This document shows, piece after piece, positions 5,649 to 7,115 of a stretch of 7,115 nt of DNA (position 1 is its first letter; each line of letters starts with the position of its first letter). Below the pieces are notes generated by a model that was not told where the DNA came from, did not search any database, and worked only from the letters and a program-made list of their open reading frames with translations. Origin of the DNA: Actinomycetota bacterium (GTDB taxonomy: Bacteria > Actinomycetota > Actinomycetes > S36-B12 > UBA10799); NCBI GenBank assembly GCA_030837395.1, contig JAUPKO010000347.1, positions 1-7,115 of the forward strand, read 5' to 3'. The translations under genes were made by a program, and so were the position numbers.

Positions 5649-7115
5649 ATGGCGACAACAGTGACTGACAGCACAACAGTCCAGCCGGCGACTGCCGGCG
5701 GAGGCCTTGCCTCCATGCTGCTTCCCGAGTTGAAGAAACTCGCCGGGCAGCTCGGCATCACCGGTATCTCCGGGATGCGCAAAGCCGATCTCGTTTCGGC
5801 GATCAATGCCCGGCAGGGGGGCAGCCCGCGCAGCGATGCGCCAGCCAAACAGAACCGAGCTCAGCAGGAGGCGGCCCAGGAAGCCGCCCCGCAGCGGGAG
5901 GAACGCCCAGTGACGGCAGACCAGCAGTCCGACGCACGCCAACAGGCGCAAGGTGACGGCGGTGCAGGCAATCAGAAGTCAGACGGCGGTGGCGAGCAGC
6001 AGCGCAACCAGAACAGCGGTGGCGAGCAGCAGCGCAACCAGAACGGTGGCGGTGGCGAGCAGCAGCGCCGCAACAACGAGGACGACCGCGGTGGCCGCAA
6101 TCGGCGGCGGCGTAGGGGTCGGGATCGCAACCCCCGGGACAACGCTCGCGACAACAATCGGGGGGGCGACAACCGCGGTGGCGCCGCCGGAAGGCAACGC
6201 GACTACGACGGCGACCAGGTGATCAATGAGGACGATGTCCTGGTTCCGATCTCCGGCGTGCTCGACGTGCTCGACAACTACGCCTTCGTGCGGACCAGCG
6301 GCTACCTGCCCGGGCCCAACGACGTATATGTCTCGTTGTCCATGGTGCGGCGCCAAGGCCTGCGCAAGGGCGACATCATCGTCGGTGCGATCAAGCAGTT
6401 GCGCGACGGCGAGCAGCGGCAGAAGTTCAACCCATTGGTGCGCATCGACCAGGTGAACGGGTTGCCCCCGGACCAGGCGCGTAACCGGGTGGAGTTCTCC
6501 AAGCTCACGCCGCTGTACCCGCAGGACCGGCTTCGGCTCGAGAACGACCCGAGCAACATGACCTGCCGGGTGATCGACCTGGTCGCGCCGATCGGCAAGG
6601 GTCAGCGCGGGCTCATCGTTTCGCCGCCCAAGGCTGGCAAGACGATGGTGTTGCAGAAGATCGCGAATGCCATCACCGAGAACAACCCGGAGTGTCACCT
6701 GATGGTGGTGCTGGTGGATGAGCGGCCCGAAGAAGTCACCGACATGCAGCGCTCGGTGAAGGGTGAGGTGATCGCGTCCACCTTCGACCGTCCCGCTGAG
6801 GACCACACCATCGTGGCCGAACTGGCGATCGAGCGGGCCAAGCGGCTGGTCGAGATGGGCATGGACGTCGTGGTGCTGCTTGACTCGATGACCCGGTTGG
6901 GGCGTGCCTACAACCTGGCCGCCCCAGCGTCCGGTCGCATCTTGTCCGGTGGTGTTGATTCGGCTGCGCTCTACCCGCCCAAGAAGTTCTTCGGTGCTGC
7001 TCGCAATATCGAGAATGGCGGCTCGCTAACGATCCTGGCGACGGCGCTGGTGGAGACCGGCTCCCGCATGGACGAGGTGATCTTCGAGGAGTTCAAGGGC
7101 ACCGGCAACATGGAG
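5649..7115 (+). CDS. rho: Transcription termination factor Rho, N-terminal 489 residues (3' truncated by window)
   Basis: Hexameric RNA-dependent ATPase/translocase that binds C-rich nascent RNA and dislodges RNA polymerase. The frame is open from 5649 to the window end. The Rho_N helical domain spans about 19-56. A low-complexity insert, residues 57-192, is rich in Gln, Asn, Gly and Arg, with a repeat at 114-140 and a basic block at 147-184. The OB-fold RNA-binding domain follows from about 194 (LDNYAFVRTSGYLPGP). The ATPase core shows KLTPLYP (285-291), Walker A PPKAGKT (326-332), VDERPEE (356-362), Walker B VVVLLD (407-412), the Q-loop LSGGVD (432-437) and the R-loop KGTGN (483-487). About 90 residues remain beyond the window, judged from E. 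coli Rho. The start is ATG 5649 or GTG 5661; the latter (VTDSTT) resembles recalled actinobacterial Rho starts and has the less implausible ribosome-site spacing. Confidence 0.96.
   Translation, partial: MATTVTDSTTVQPATAGGGLASMLLPELKKLAGQLGITGISGMRKADLVSAINARQGGSPRSDAPAKQNRAQQEAAQEAAPQREERPVTADQQSDARQQAQGDGGAGNQKSDGGGEQQRNQNSGGEQQRNQNGGGGEQQRRNNEDDRGGRNRRRRRGRDRNPRDNARDNNRGGDNRGGAAGRQRDYDGDQVINEDDVLVPISGVLDVLDNYAFVRTSGYLPGPNDVYVSLSMVRRQGLRKGDIIVGAIKQLRDGEQRQKFNPLVRIDQVNGLPPDQARNRVEFSKLTPLYPQDRLRLENDPSNMTCRVIDLVAPIGKGQRGLIVSPPKAGKTMVLQKIANAITENNPECHLMVVLVDERPEEVTDMQRSVKGEVIASTFDRPAEDHTIVAELAIERAKRLVEMGMDVVVLLDSMTRLGRAYNLAAPASGRILSGGVDSAALYPPKKFFGAARNIENGGSLTILATALVETGSRMDEVIFEEFKGTGNME
5988..6068 (+). 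repeat. In-frame tandem repeat in the Rho insert
   Basis: A 27-nt sequence encoding GGEQQRNQN occurs exactly at 5988-6014 and 6018-6044, separated by one Ser codon. A third partial copy (GGEQQR, 6051-6068) follows after an extra Gly-Gly. The nucleotide identity, not just the protein identity, points to recent slippage-type duplication. The unit is a multiple of 3, so the frame is kept. Confidence 0.85.

Noticed and set aside
5979..6806. 275-codon minus-strand frame opposite the rho insert, with a hydrophobic Val/Ala/Leu-rich C-terminal part resembling a membrane segment
   Set aside because: The hydrophobic look arises from reading the repeated GAGCAGCAGCGC-type codons in antisense. The sense frame is an intact Rho.
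1..7115. A new defence, mobile or secondary-metabolite system
   Set aside because: Every long coding stretch is accounted for by conserved core genes. There are no IS ends, integrase, tRNA, CRISPR-type repeats or unexplained coding regions.

Overview
This window is a conserved housekeeping stretch from a high-GC Gram-positive bacterium (Actinomycetota). Everything reads on the plus strand in the order argS (3' end), lysA, hom, thrC, thrB, then rho (5' part). Four things point to the phylum: this gene order, strong G/C bias at third codon positions, a GTG start for lysA, and a Rho with a long Arg/Gly/Gln/Asn-rich insert between its N-terminal and RNA-binding domains. The LysA N-terminus carries the HPAGPRH signature that I recall from Streptomyces- and Nocardioides-type proteins, not from mycobacteria. 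I therefore infer a non-mycobacterial actinomycete; the genus cannot be read from this window.

Layout: positions 1-707 hold the C-terminal part of arginyl-tRNA synthetase. From 704 to 5460 four biosynthetic genes run almost without gaps: diaminopimelate decarboxylase (lysA), homoserine dehydrogenase (hom), threonine synthase (thrC) and homoserine kinase (thrB). Junctions are a GTGA overlap (argS/lysA), a 13-nt gap (lysA/hom) and ATGA overlaps (hom/thrC and thrC/thrB), so one translationally coupled operon is likely. A 188-nt gap (5461-5648) follows. It holds an imperfect 17-bp tandem repeat abutting a candidate extended -10 promoter, a C-rich tract, several small stem-loops and a hairpin that covers the only good Shine-Dalgarno sequence of rho. 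The rho reading frame then runs from 5649 off the end of the window.

How the genes work together: LysA ends the diaminopimelate branch by making L-lysine. Hom, ThrB and ThrC are the three successive steps from aspartate semialdehyde to L-threonine, and Hom carries a C-terminal ACT-type regulatory domain. ArgS charges tRNA-Arg and Rho terminates transcription; both are linked to the pathway genes by conserved position rather than by biochemistry.

I found no mobile element, CRISPR array, RNA gene, toxin, defence gene or new gene system. The points worth a second look are the rho leader, the repeat-bearing disordered insert of Rho and the alternating translation-start strengths along the operon.
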